Numbered from the stretch's first letter, positions 1-11,372 are shown. The stretch is DNA of 64,000 nucleotides from Lotus japonicus (GCF_012489685.1 NC_080042.1:29641158-29705157); one strand, 5' to 3'. Numbers and translations: made by a program. The notes: generated by a model from the sequence alone, not told the origin.

Positions 1-1267
1 ACCAAGGCACTTAGACATGTTCTCATGCATATCAATACTTAATTCATGGCAACTTCACCAATCAAGCTATCACATAAACTTGTGCATGAGTCGGAAGAAA
101 GAAAACTTGCCAACAACCACAAAAGTGGCTTGGCCAAACCCTAAAGGGCTCAAGGGTTTTCAAAACTATTCCTTCCTTCCATCTCAACTTCACAAGTCAA
201 TGTCCGGCCAACAAACATAAGCATATACTCTCCAAAAATCCAGAATTGATCATGTTACAAATTGCATGTTAAAATCTTGTGAAAAACTAGGCAAATTTGG
301 CATAAAATCATGGTTATCATACACAAGACCTAGGGTCATTTGTCAAACAATAACCTACTAGTCATGGCATCACACAAGCTTCACAAATATGGTAAAAATT
401 CCAGTAGCAATCAGCAACAATCAATACATCAAAGAATCTAAAGAAAAATCCACCAAAACCGCATTTTGTACACATGAAATCATAGCTTTTCACATAGAAG
501 TCCCTAAACTCTACCCATGTCCTAGAGATCAGCCCATACCTTTATTTCTTGATCTGAAAAGAATGGAAGAATGAAGCTTGGATAATCTGCTCCTTGCTGT
601 CCAAAAACTGGAACAGTGTGCATTAAAACTGGGTTGTACGGTGTGCATTAAAACTGGTCTCCAGAATTCATTTCTCAGCCGAAATTGACATACTATACAT
701 TCCTGGAAAGCTATTTGGAAAATATACAACTTTCTATTTTATCACTTTTTCATCTGAGACCCAGAATTAGGTCATATTAGGCTCTGAAGCTCGCTGTCCA
801 GTACAGAAAACTGGCAGTGATATTTTTACCTTCAAATTAATTTCTAACCATTTGAGTCCAAGGTTTCTAGGCCATGTTCCAGCAAACATACAGCACATAT
901 TCCTCCTCTAAATTCCAGTAGCAACATCTCATCATAATAATTAAGAATTTAATCAATCTTAGGCATATGAGTCATCATGAATCGGATCTAAGCAAAACTC
1001 ATAGTAAATTGGACAAGTTTTGCAACTAGGACACATAAGCATGGCATCAAGCTTTGATCAATCTCATGGCTGCACATATCAAATACTCTAAGCATGTTCT
1101 CTACCCTCAGCCATCATACATCATCAAACTAACCAGATTCAGATCAAGGACAAGCTAATCAAAAAAACCTTTACCCTGGCTGATTGGAATGAGAGAGATG
1201 ATGAAAAGGATGAATGAAAAGCTCTCTCCTTGCTCGAAATATCCTCCTCACCCTTTCTCCTCCACGG

Positions 1268-1298
<31 letters not shown>

Positions 1299-2166
1299 TT
1301 CTTCTTCTTCTTCTTCTTCTTCTTCTTCTTTTTTTTCTCTCTAGCCGCCACACTCTCCCACTCTTTCTCTCTTGTTTTCTTTTCTTTTCTCTTCTGAATT
1401 TGTGCGGGAAAATGAGAGTATGTGGTTAGGTTTCTAACTTAGCCTTATTAGGTCTCTCAAAACTGCAGCAAACCTCCCATTTTTCCCTCCAATTCGTTGC
1501 CCAACACCCTCCCTCAAAGCATTCACAAAAACTTCAAATTCAAATGGAGACAAAGCCTTCAATGCTCATTATTAGCTCTTAATCCTCTCCATGAAATCTG
1601 ATTTCTATTAATCAAGAGAGCATAACCCCCATCAGCCCCTTGATTCTTGCATTACTAGTCAACCAAATGTCTCCCTTCCTACATTCCTCATCAAACTCGG
1701 CCAAGGCACAAAGATTGGCCTTCGAACAACTCGGTGCCCTTCAATTTAAGGTCATAGCCCTTCATAACTTGGTCCTAGCCCAACTAATTACACTTCTAAC
1801 TACTGATTAAGAGGATAAAATAAATCAAGGCAACCTCCTTCCCTTGATTTTAAAGAAATAAATTCGGAATTAAGAAAATTCCTTCTAGCAAAATTGCTAG
1901 TACAATACAGCCTGACCTTCCGTCACTAAAACATGACTATCACAGGCTACAGAGGTCGTAATGACCTGAAACCAACAAGAGAATTTAGCCAACTCAGAGA
2001 GCTACAACTCTCATGAAGGAAGCTTGTCAAGATTAGGTCTTTCAGACCTCTCAAAAATTCACACAAGGTCACGGACAGATTAGCAATTAACTCAAACTTC
2101 ACTAGAAATTTCACTTTTATTCAATAAATCACTTAAGGAATACATAAGCAAGGTTAGGGTCTTACA
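1..2166 (-). mobile_element. 3' LTR of gypsy element C (partial, cut by window start)
   Basis: On the reverse strand this starts with TGTAAGACCCTAACC at 2166, directly after a polypurine tract (complement of 2167-2180). It matches 8802-10983 almost base for base, which shows that it is one of a pair of LTRs. About 1.4 kb of its end lies beyond position 1. Differences from the partner are mostly small indels, for example near 420-450 and 600-650. No coding capacity is evident; the short ORFs here are incidental. Confidence 0.88.
1268..1331. repeat. CTT/GAA microsatellite in LTR C
   Basis: Near-perfect CTT tandem run, followed by a T tract. The partner LTR has the same run at 10079-10148 with a different length. 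It produces spurious poly-Leu, poly-Ser and poly-Arg ORFs in several frames. Confidence 0.95.
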
Positions 2167-2201
2167 ATACCACCCTCCTTAGAATAGTTTCGACCTCGAA
2201 A

Positions 2202-2390
2202 CTAGGGTTGTACAAACAACTCGGGATGTGACTCCCGCATCTTACTCTCAAGCTCCCAGGTAGCGTCACCCTTGGCTTGATTCCAAATCACTTTCACCAA
2301 GGAGACCTCCTTGTTCCTTAAACGCTTCGTGCTCCTGTCGACGATCTTGATGGGTGGCATCACCATCGTCAGATCATCCTTTAAGTCAAA
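2202..2390 (-). pseudogene. C-terminal end of gypsy C polyprotein (chromodomain-like tail)
   Basis: The last 62 codons of a Ty3/gypsy pol frame, ending in a TAG stop 35 bp before the LTR. The translation includes VSLVKVIWNQ and GDATWELESKM and ends HPELFVQP. It is clearly homologous to the end of the B1 polyprotein ([20 protein letters not shown]). This is the reduced chromodomain-like segment typical of Tekay/Del integrases. Everything upstream is lost: homology stops at about 2391, where unrelated sequence begins. A conserved GTTTCGAGGTCGAAAC-type palindrome follows the stop, as it does in B1 and A2. Confidence 0.85.
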
Positions 2391-2393
2391 CAG

Positions 2394-2610
2394 GTGTTAT
2401 GCTCATGCCGGTACACGCTGGTCGGCGTCCCGTCCAGGTGATCCAGATGCAACATCAACAGCTCAGACACGGGAAAACAAACTTTCCGGACACTGAGCTC
2501 AAAGGTTCCATCCACCAGTTCACTCGTTCGGTAGTTCCATCCACCACCTAGTCCATTCGACGATTCCATCCACCATCTGGTTTGTTCGATCTATGGTTCC
2601 ATCCACCATA
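2394..2610. repeat. Unassigned segment with four copies of a ~29 bp repeat
   Basis: TTCCATCCACCA occurs at 2506, 2535, 2564 and 2597, with spacing 29, 29 and 33 bp. The units share further TTCG-like positions between copies. The segment lies between the broken gypsy pol end and the copia LTR, and matches nothing else in the window. The period is not a multiple of three and the open frames are short, so I do not call a gene. Confidence 0.6.
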
Positions 2611-3818
2611 TGTAAGATCAAGTTTTGATCTAGTAGTACAACTCTATGTTTTGATGATTACAAGTTAACCTTTTGATATGAACAATTGTGGTACTCTAAC
2701 GTGTTTTTCTGAGTGTGCTATTTGCAGGCTCTGACCTCAACTCAATCTCACACAAATCAGAAGCACTGTGTATAAAGAGCAACCCAAGCAACGCTTTCGC
2801 ATTCACCATGTTCAGTATGAACAGTGGAAAAGCTTCCAAAGTTCTGAAGTTATACAAACTCTGATGTGGACTCAGTCACGAGAAGCTCTGAAGATCCAGA
2901 AAGTCTGATAACCAAGAAACACTGAAGGCTCAGATGTTCTGATGGTGTAGAAGACTCTGAAGATCCAGAAGCTGATTAGTGAAGTTCTGATGTCCAGAAG
3001 CAAGATACTCTGAAGACCATGTTCTTCCCTCTGAGTTCAGAATCAGAAGAAACAATGGTCAGAGGATCTGGGCTTTCCCTCTGACTCTGATCAACCGGCT
3101 TCACAAGTTCCAATATGAAGCATTCCCCTGATCAGAAGTCTCCTAGGTTTAAAGGTCGCGTCGCTATCCAAGTACAAAAGCAACTGTACCTTCCTGACGA
3201 CCTACCTAACAGTCTCAGACACAGCAGAAGCTGGATTTTCCAGAACTGCCCTCCAACGGTAGCATTTCCCATGCAACGCTCAACCCTAATCCTTGGAGTA
3301 TATAAAGAGGCTGAAGACTGAAAGAAACGGCTAGAAGCATTCACATACGCGCAAGAAAATCTTAAATTCTTCTAAGTTTTCTTTCATCTGAAATTCATTG
3401 AGTTTACCATTAGCTTTTTAGAAGCAAATCTCTTGTAAACAATTCTTTGATAAACAGTTTGTTTAGTTCCTTTAGGAGATCAAGGCTGATCGGATCCTAG
3501 AGAAGACTAAGAGAGTGAATCTTAGTGTGAGCTAAGTCAGTGTAATTGTTAGTCACTTGTAGGTTTCAAGTGCAGTTGTAACTCTTACCTAATTAGTGGA
3601 TTGCCTTCATTCTAAGAAGGAAGAAATCACCTTAACGGGTGGACTGGAGTAGCTTGAGTGATTTATCAAGTGAACCAGGATAAAATCCTTGTGTGCTTTC
3701 CTATCTCTTATCTTTAGCACTTAAGTTCTCGAAAGATTTGTCAAAATCTTTAAGGTGGAAGTTTTATACTGAAAACGTTATTCAAACCCCCCCCTTTCTA
3801 CCGTTTTTCATACCTTCA
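2611..3818 (+). mobile_element. 5' LTR of left copia (SIRE/Maximus-like) element
   Basis: It begins TGTAAGATCAAG and ends CATACCTTCA (TG...CA), 1,208 bp. A PBS follows two bases later. The same LTR is present in reverse orientation at 56288-57513 (1,226 bp). A TATA-like TATATAAAG lies near 3298. The target-site duplication cannot be tested because the element's other end is deleted. Confidence 0.93.
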
Positions 3819-3820
3819 AT

Positions 3821-3832
3821 TGGTATCAGAGC
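3821..3832 (+). other. Primer-binding site (initiator Met tRNA type)
   Basis: TGGTATCAGAGC begins two bases after the LTR end. It is complementary to the 3' end of plant initiator methionine tRNA, as is usual for copia elements. Confidence 0.9.
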
Positions 3833-3891
3833 GAAAGTTCTGATTACCACACCTAACAGTGTTCAGTGATCCGGGCCGGTGTGAAAAACAA

Positions 3892-5802
3892 ATGGCTGCC
3901 ACCACCAGTGAAACTCAAAGAGATGGTTACAATGCAAAGCCTCCTATGTTCGACGGTCAAAGGTTCGAATATTGGAAAGATAGACTGGAAAGTTTCTTTC
4001 TGGGTTTCGATGCAGATCTCTGGGATATTATTGTGGATGGCTACGAGCGTCCAGTTGATGCAGATGGCAAGAAGATCCCAAGGTCAGAGATGACTGCAGA
4101 TCAAAAGAAGCTGTACTCACAACATCACAAAGCAAGAGCAATTCTTCTAAGTGCTATTTCCTATGAAGAGTACCAGAAGATTACAGATCGTGAGTTTGCG
4201 AAAGGCATTTTCGAATCTCTGAAGATGTCTCATGAAGGAAACAAGAAAGTCAAAGAATCAAAGGCATTGTCTTTGATCCAAAAATATGAATCCTTCATCA
4301 TGGAGCCAAATGAGTCCATTGAAGAAATGTTCTCCAGATTTCAGCTGCTTGTAGCTGGCATACGACCTCTCAACCAGAGCTACACAACAAAAGATCATGT
4401 CATAAGGGTCATCAGGTGTCTTCCTGAAAGTTGGATGCCTTTAGTGACTTCAATAGAGCTCACGAGAGACGTTGAGAATATGAGTTTAGAAGAACTCATC
4501 AGCATTTTGAAATGCCATGAGCTGAAGCGCTCAGAGATGCAAGATCTGAGGAAAAAGTCCATAGCCTTGAAATCTAAATCTGAAAAGGCTAAGGTTGAGA
4601 AGTCAAAAGCTCTTCAAGCTGAAGAAAAGGAATCTGAAGAAGCATCAGAAGATTCTGATGAAGATGAGCTGACTCTGATCTCCAAGAGACTCAACCGCAT
4701 CTGGAAGCACAGGCAGAGCAAGTACAAAGGCTCTGGAAAGGCAAAAGGAAAGTATGAGTCCTCAGGCCAGAAGAAGTCTTCAATCAAGGAAGTCACATGT
4801 TTTGAGTGCAAAGAATCAGGGCACTACAAAAGTGATTGTCCAAAGTTGAAGAAGGACAAGAAGCCAAAGAAGCACTTCAAGACAAAGAAGAGTCTGATGG
4901 TTACCTTTGATGAATCAGAGTCAGAGGATGTTGACTCTGATGGTGAAGTCCAAGGACTTATGGCTATTGTCAAAGACAAAGAAGCAGAGTCAAAGGAAGC
5001 TGTTGACTCTGACTCAGAATCAGAAGGAGATCCTAACTCAGACGATGAAAATGAGGTATTCGCTTCTTTCTCTACCTCTGAACTGAAACATGCCTTGTCT
5101 GATATTATGGATAAGTATAACTCCTTATTGTCTAAGCATAAGAAGTTGAAAAAGAACTTATCTGCTGTTTCCAAGACTCCTTCTGAACATGAGAAAATTA
5201 TTTCTGATTTGAAAAATGATAATCATGCCTTGATCAATTCTAACTCTGTGCTTAAGAACCAGATTGCTAAGTTAGAAGAAATTATTGCCTGTGATGCCTC
5301 TGATTGTAGAAATGAATCTAAGTATGAAAAGTCTTTTCAAAGATTCCTAGCTAAAAGCGTGGATAGAAGCTTAATGGCTTCAATGATCTATGGCGTAAGC
5401 AGAAATGGAATGCATGGCATTGGCTATTCTAAACCAATTAGAAATGAGCCCTCTGTGTCAAAAGCTAAATCCTTGTATGAATGCTTTGTTCCCTCTGGTA
5501 CCATATTGCCTGATCCTGTACCTGCTAAAGTTGCTAAAAACCCTCTTAAAAAGGGATCTTTCTCTATGACTAAATATCATGCAAATATTCCTTTAAAATA
5601 TCATGTTGAGACACCCAAGGTGATCAGAACCTCTGGGGTAACTAACAAGAGAGGACCCAGAAAGTGGGTACCTAAGGACAAGATTATCTATGTTGTAGAT
5701 ATCCTTGATAGCTCCACTGAAACACCAATCATGGTATCTGGACAGTGGATGCTCGCGTCACATGACGGGAGAAAGGCGTATGTTCCGAGAGCTGAAACTT
5801 AA
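3892..5802 (+). CDS. gag: Copia GAG (SIRE-lineage), 636 aa
   Basis: Structural nucleocapsid protein of the retrotransposon. I use the ATG at 3892 (MAATTSETQRDG) because upstream in-frame codons lack ATG. The N-terminal region (PPMFDGQRFEYWKDRL, then IRCLPESW) is the copia gag/UBN2-type domain. An acidic, lysine-rich middle follows. A single CCHC zinc knuckle, CFECKESGHYKSDC, starts near residue 303. After it comes a long Ser/Asp/Glu-rich and coiled-coil-prone extension, typical of long SIRE gags. The frame ends at 5802, overlapping the protease-integrase frame, which is +1 relative to it. The frame is intact throughout. Confidence 0.9.
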   Translation: MAATTSETQRDGYNAKPPMFDGQRFEYWKDRLESFFLGFDADLWDIIVDGYERPVDADGKKIPRSEMTADQKKLYSQHHKARAILLSAISYEEYQKITDREFAKGIFESLKMSHEGNKKVKESKALSLIQKYESFIMEPNESIEEMFSRFQLLVAGIRPLNQSYTTKDHVIRVIRCLPESWMPLVTSIELTRDVENMSLEELISILKCHELKRSEMQDLRKKSIALKSKSEKAKVEKSKALQAEEKESEEASEDSDEDELTLISKRLNRIWKHRQSKYKGSGKAKGKYESSGQKKSSIKEVTCFECKESGHYKSDCPKLKKDKKPKKHFKTKKSLMVTFDESESEDVDSDGEVQGLMAIVKDKEAESKEAVDSDSESEGDPNSDDENEVFASFSTSELKHALSDIMDKYNSLLSKHKKLKKNLSAVSKTPSEHEKIISDLKNDNHALINSNSVLKNQIAKLEEIIACDASDCRNESKYEKSFQRFLAKSVDRSLMASMIYGVSRNGMHGIGYSKPIRNEPSVSKAKSLYECFVPSGTILPDPVPAKVAKNPLKKGSFSMTKYHANIPLKYHVETPKVIRTSGVTNKRGPRKWVPKDKIIYVVDILDSSTETPIMVSGQWMLASHDGRKAYVPRAET

Positions 5803-7387
5803 GCCTGGAGGCGAAGTTGGCTTTGGAGGAAATGAAAAGGGTAAAATTGTTGGTACTGGTACTATATGTGTAGATAGTAGTCCATGCATTGATAATGTGT
5901 TATTGGTAGACGGCTTAACACATAACTTATTGTCTATAAGTCAATTAGCTGACAAGGGTTATGATGTTATATTCAATCAAAAGTCCTGCCGGGCTGTAAG
6001 TCAAATCGATGGCTCTGTTCTGTTTAACAGCAAGAGGAAGAACAACCTTTATAAGATCAGATTATCTGAGTTGGAGGCTCAGAATGTGAAGTGCCTTCTG
6101 TCTGTTAATGAAGAGCAGTGGGTATGGCATAGACGGTTAGGGCATGCCAGTATGAGAAAGATTTCTCAGCTGAGCAAGCTAAACCTTGTCAGGGGCTTAC
6201 CCAATCTGAAGTTCGCTTCAGACGCTCTTTGTGAAGCATGTCAGAAAGGAAAATTCACAAAAGTCCCTTTCAAGGCAAAGAATGTTGTCTCAACCTCAAG
6301 GCCGTTAGAACTTCTGCATATCGACCTTTTTGGACCAGTGAAAACTGAGTCTATAGGTGGCAAGAGATATGGGATGGTTATCGTTGATGACTATAGCCGC
6401 TGGACATGGGTAAAGTTTCTAACCCGCAAGGATGAGTATCATGTTGTGTTCTCTACCTTCATTGCTCAAGTGCAAAACGAGAAGGCTTGTAGGATTGTGC
6501 GTGTCAGAAGTGACCATGGTGGAGAGTTTGAGAATGACAAGTTTGAGAGTCTGTTTGATTCCTATGGAATTGCACATGATTTCTCTTGTCCCAGAACTCC
6601 CCAACAGAACGGTGTTGTTGAGAGGAAGAACAGAACTCTTCAGGAGATGGCTAGAACCATGCTCCAAGAAACTGGCATGGCTAAGCACTTTTGGGCAGAG
6701 GCAGTAAATACAGCATGTTACATTCAGAACAGAATCTCTGTGAGACCAATTCTGAATAAGACTCCTTATGAATTGTGGAAGAACATAAAACCCAACATTT
6801 CTTATTTTCATCCTTTTGGCTGTGTTTGTTATGTTCTCAATACTAAGGATAGATTGCATAAATTTGATGCTAAGTCTTCTAAGTGTCTATTACTCGGTTA
6901 TTCTGAGAGATCTAAAGGTTTTAGATTTTATAATACTGATGCTAAGACTATTGAAGAATCTATTCATGTTAGATTTGATGATAAGCTTGACTCTGACCAG
7001 TCAAAGCTAGTTGAAAAGTTTGCAGATTTAAGCATTAATGTTTCTGACAAAGGCAAAGCTCCAGAGGAAGCTGAGCCAGAGGAAGATGAACCAAAGGAAG
7101 AAGCTGGTCCCTCTAACTCACAAACTCTGAAGAAGAGCAGAATCACTGCAGCTCACCCTAAGGAATTGATTTTGGGCAACAAAGACGAACCAGTCAGAAC
7201 CAGATCTGCCTTCAGACCCTCTGAAGAGACCTTGCTCAGTCTGAAAGGATTGGTGTCCTTAATTGAACCCAAGTCCATAGATGAAGCTCTTCAGGACAAG
7301 GATTGGATTCTGGCCATGGAAGAAGAATTGAATCAATTTTCCAAGAACGATGTTTGGAGCTTAGTGAAGAAGCCTGAGAGTGTCTGA
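5705..7387 (+). pseudogene. pol: Copia protease-integrase-RT start, truncated
   Basis: Open frame without its own ATG, overlapping gag by 98 nt in the +1 frame. The order is aspartic protease (YLDSGCSRHMTG), the integrase zinc region (WHRRLGHAS ... CEACQKGK), and the integrase core with its D, D and E positions (HIDLFGPV, RSDHGGEFEN, PQQNGVVERKNRT). An acidic linker follows, then the first residues of reverse transcriptase ([13 protein letters not shown]). The frame leaves copia sequence at about 7384, where it runs into a gypsy primer-binding site, so RT catalytic motifs and RNase H are absent. The same region in the right-hand element continues normally. Confidence 0.88.
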
Positions 7388-7392
7388 TACCA
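7383..7392 (-). other. Truncated primer-binding site of gypsy element C
   Basis: TCTGATACCA is the complement of TGGTATCAGA. It sits three bases inside the reverse-oriented LTR that starts at 7396. The final GC of the PBS has been replaced by copia sequence, so the deletion junction lies inside the PBS. Confidence 0.85.
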
Positions 7393-7723
7393 CAATGTAA
7401 CGCCCCGATTTCTCGAGTGTCACACAGTAAACCAAACGTCACCATTTCGTAAAGAATTTTCGCCGTTCAATTATTAATCTTGATTTAATGACAAAAGTTC
7501 AATTATTACGAAACTCTTGAAACTTTACGAAATAAGTTTGCGGAATAAATAAGACATGTATTTCTGAATAAAATAACTCGTAATTAAAAGAACCATAAAT
7601 CAAAAGTACATGAATGTATCCTTGGGCCAAAGCCCTACATCAAAGTACATCAAAAGAAAACCCGAAAGTAAAAATGATAAATAATAGTTCGACACGAATT
7701 CTCAGCCCACAGAAAGGAACCCT

Positions 7724-8180
7724 CTAATCCTGATCCCGCTCCGGAACGTCAGCTCCCGCTCCACGCGCTCTCTTCTTAGACTGCTCCAGCTTTATCACGC
7801 TCTTCCGAGGTCCCACTCTAAAGCACTTTAGACGCCCAGGTACACACTGCGCACGGACTCCCGACTTGGCCTCTGGTGGTGAAGACTCCACTGCCTCCTC
7901 CTCCTCGACCAACCGTGACTCCACTGTAGTGTCCTCCGAAGGATCTTCTTCCTCCTCGTCCACTGTAGTCTGATGAAACCTAGCGGGAGGATGTGGCAGC
8001 ACAACAGTCCCATCCCTAAGGATCTGCCTCTCCACAACCGTCCCATATCTGTTCCTCCCTAAGAGCTCCGCATCGCCGACGTAGACTCTCCGGACTCCGG
8101 AACCGGTCTTCCGCTGGCCTACTCAGAACGATCTCCCATCTCACGATAGTCTCCAATATCGTGGTGGTCACCATCTACCC
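7724..8180 (-). pseudogene. Decayed LTR-encoded ORF relic in LTR C
   Basis: The reverse strand holds an open stretch (7724-8035) with DEEEEDPSED and an ESSPP segment. These match the DDEDPSEE and ESSPS segments of the LTR ORF in B1. Upstream, the DNA for TATCGTGAGATGGGAGATCG resembles the RYEM.D coding stretch of A1, but the frame is broken by TAG. A 13-base G run at about 8178-8190 sits where the other copies have their glycine G-tract. I read this as a third, decayed subfamily version. The similarity is short, so confidence is moderate. Confidence 0.5.
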
Positions 8181-10078
8181 CCCCCCCCCCAAAAAAACAC
8201 ATAATCAAATAACAGGGTCAGATCACATGTTCTCATGGAAACATTCACATGTTCATGTATTCTCATAAATAACAAGGTATAATAAGCATAATCTTTACGT
8301 TGTATCAAAGTCAGTCACCCAAGTTCAGTTAGGCTAACGACCTAACCATTCACACAACCACCACAACACCAATGGCCATATTCACGATCATCCGCAGATG
8401 AACAATTCTCGGAGGGGACACACCATACAACCCTCATTCATGTGGGGGGACACACCGTCCGTCCACGGAATCACAAGGTGACCGCAGTCAACCAAATCAC
8501 GTGGGGACACACCGTACAACCCACAAAACACCCTCGCGTGCAAGTAACCGTTTGTCTCTAACGGTACCATCGTTCTCATGGCCCATAGTCTTCACTAGAC
8601 CTATTTCCAATTATTCACATTTACTTGCAAGCGATTAAGTTCCCATTTCTCTTTGTTAGGGCTCTATTAGTCAACCTAGAGTCTTAACATTTTCACAAGA
8701 CTTATACAACTTAATCACAACAATAATCACAGCACCAAAAGGAATTACAGCTAGATGAGCGACCTTTTGGCAATAACCAAGATAGACAACATATAAGTCA
8801 TACCAAGGCACTTAGACATGTTCTCATGCATATCAATACTTAATTCATGGCAACTTCACCAATCAAGCTATCACATAAACTTGTGCATGAGTCGGAAGAA
8901 AGAAAACTTGCCAACAACCACAAAAGTGGCTTGGCCGAACCCTAAAGGGCTCAAGGGTTTTCAAAACTATTCCTTCCTTCCATCTCAACTTCACAAGTCA
9001 ATGTCCAGCCAACAAACATAAGCATATACTCTCCAAAAATCCAGAATTGATCATGTTACAAATTGCATGTTAAAATCTTGTGAAAAACTAGGCAAATTTG
9101 GCATAAAATCATGGTTATCATACACAAGACCTAGGGTCATTTGTCAAACAATAACCTACTGGTCATGGCATCACACAAGCTTCACAAATATGGTAAAAAT
9201 TCCAGTAGCAATCAGCAACAATCAATCCACCAAAACCGCATTTTGTACACATGAAATCATAGCTTTTCACATAGAAGTCCCTAAACTCTACCCATGTCCT
9301 AGAGATCAGCCCTTACCTTTATTTCTTGATCTGAAAAGAATGGAAGAATGAAGCTTGGATAATCTGCTCCTTGCTGTCCAAGTTCCTCTTCTACTCGAAC
9401 CCTAGCATTTAGACCGCAGGAACAATGTGCATTAAAACTGGTCTCCAGAATTCATTTCTCAGCCGAAATTTACATACTATACATGCCTGGAAAGCTATTT
9501 GGAAAATATACAACTTTCTAGTTTATCACTTTTTCATCTGAGACCCAGAATTCGGTGATATTAGGCTCTGAAGCTCGCTGTCCAGTACAGAAAACTGGCA
9601 GTGATACTTTTACCTTCAAATTAATTTCTAACCATTTGAGTCCAAGGTTTCTAGGCCATGTTCCAGCAAACATACAGCACATATTCCTCCTCTAAATTCC
9701 AGTAGCAACATCTCATCATAATAATTAAGAATTTAATCAATCTTAGGCTTATGAGTCATCATGAATCGGATCTAAGCAAAACTCATAGTAAATTGGACAA
9801 GTTTTGCAACTAGGACACATAAGCATGGCATCAAGCTTTGATCAATCTCATGGCTGCACATATCAAACACCCTAAGCATGTTCTCTACCCTCAGCCCTCA
9901 TACATCATCAAACTAACCAGATTCAGATCAAGGACAAGCTAATCAAGAAAGCCTCCAACATATAGAATCCTAGACTCTACCCTTACCTTGGCTGATTGGA
10001 ATGAGAGAGATGATGAAAAGGATGAATGAAAAGCTCTCTCCTTGCTCGAAATATCCTCCTCACCCTTGCTCCTCCACA

Positions 10079-10079
10079 A

Positions 10080-10110
<31 letters not shown>

Positions 10111-10148
10111 TTCTTCTTCTTCTTCTTCTTCTTCTTCTTCTTCTTCTT
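10079..10148. repeat. CTT/GAA microsatellite in 5' LTR C
   Basis: Counterpart of the run at 1268-1331, ending in a T tract. The length differs between the two LTRs, as expected for a microsatellite. Confidence 0.95.
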
Positions 10149-10983
10149 TTTTTCTCTCTAGCCGCCACCCTCTCCCACTATTTCTCTCTTGTTTTCTTTT
10201 CTTTTCTCTTCTGAATTTGTGTGGGAAAATGAGAGTATGTAGTTAGGTTTCTAACTTAGCCTTATTAGGACTCTCAAAACTGCAGCAAACCTCCCATTTT
10301 GCCCTCCAATTCGTTGCCCAACACCCTCCCTCAAAGCATTCACAAAAACTTCAAATTCAAATGGAGACAAAGCCTTCAATGCTCATTATTAGCTATTAAT
10401 CCTCTCCATGAAATCTGATTTCTATTAATCAAGAGAGCATAACCCCCATCAGCCCCTTGATTCTTGCATTACTAGTCAACCTAATGTCTCCCTTCCTACA
10501 TTCCTCATCATACTCGGCCAAGGCACAAAGATTGGCCTTCGAACAACTCGGTGCCCTTCAATTTAAGGTCATAGCCCTTCATAACATGGTCCAAGCCCAA
10601 CTAATTACCCTTCTAACTACTGATTAAGAGGATAAAATAAATCAAGGCAAACTCCTTCCCTTGATTTTAAAGAAATAAATTCGGAATTAAGAAAATTCCT
10701 TCTAGCAAAATTGCTAGTACAATACAGCCTGACCTTCCGTCACTAAAACATGACTATCACGGGCTACAGAGGTCGGAATGACCTGAAACCAAGGAGAGAA
10801 TTTAGCCAACTCAGAGAGCTACAACTCTCATGAAGGAAGCTTGTCAAGATTAGGTCTTTAAGACCTCTCAAAAATTCACACAAGGTCACGGACAGATTAG
10901 CAATTAAGTCAAACTTCACTAGAAATTTCACTTTTATTCAATAAATCACTTAAGCAATACATAAGCAAGGTTAGGGTCTTACA

Positions 10984-11372
10984 CTATCTCCTTTGAAGAA
11001 TATCAAAAGATAGCAAATCGTGAGTATGCTAAGTCTATCTTTGATTCCTTAAAGATGATTCATGAAGGATCCAAAGAAGTAAAAGAGACAAAGGCGTTGT
11101 CTTTGATCAGGAAGTACGAATCCTTCCAGATGGAACCTGACGAATCCATTGAAGATATGTTTTCCAGATTCCAGTTGATTTTTGCTGGAATAAGACCCCT
11201 CAAGAAAAGTTATACCACTGCTGATCATGTCAAGAGGATTCTTAGAGGCCTTCCTGAAAACTAGGTACCCTTGATAACTTCATTGAAGTTTTCAAGAGAT
11301 CTTGATGAGTTGAGTTTGGAAGAACTCATAAGCATGTTGAAGAGTCATGAGTTAGATAGTGCAGAGCATCAG
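10984..11372 (+). pseudogene. Old SIRE-like gag fragment
   Basis: The translation reads SFEEYQKIANREYAKSIFDS, then MEPDESIEDMFSRFQL and LEELISMLKSHEL, and aligns along its whole length with residues about 90-215 of the left copia GAG. It is clearly more diverged than the two young copia elements. One in-frame TAG at 11262-11264 stands where relatives have Trp. Both ends are cut by gypsy LTRs, at 10983 and 11373, so this is the oldest visible layer into which C and A1 inserted. Confidence 0.85.

Larger units (their letters stand above)
7396..10983 (-). mobile_element. 5' LTR of gypsy element C, complete, 3,588 bp
   Basis: On the reverse strand it begins TGTAAGACCC at 10983 and ends in CGGGGCGTTACA at 7396, directly followed by a PBS. 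The right two thirds duplicate 1-2166. It carries a CTT tract at 10079-10148 and a decayed copy of the LTR-encoded ORF at 7724-8180. The sequence abutting 10983 is copia gag, so this element inserted into an older copia copy. The expected 5 bp duplication on the other side lies outside the window. Confidence 0.9.

Noticed and set aside
1139..1429. Poly-Lys, poly-Arg and poly-Leu/Ser ORFs on both strands (also at 9983-10246)
   Set aside because: They are translations of the CTT/GAA microsatellite; several frames are open for the same reason.
2381..2569. 62-codon reverse ORF across the gypsy/unknown boundary
   Set aside because: It spans a breakpoint, has no homologue in the window and overlaps the wrong frame of pol.
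3821..3832. Possible tRNA gene at the tRNA-like TGGTATCAGAGC words
   Set aside because: Only the 12-18 base primer-binding complement is present; there is no cloverleaf.
4824..5174. Serine-rich reverse ORF inside copia gag
   Set aside because: Mirror of the Asp/Glu/Lys-rich gag coding strand; no independent support.
7005..7382. Left and right copia as two halves of one element split by inversion
   Set aside because: They overlap by about 380 bp (7005-7382 against 63620-64000), each has its own LTR, and the left one ends at a deletion joint, so two separate insertions is simpler.
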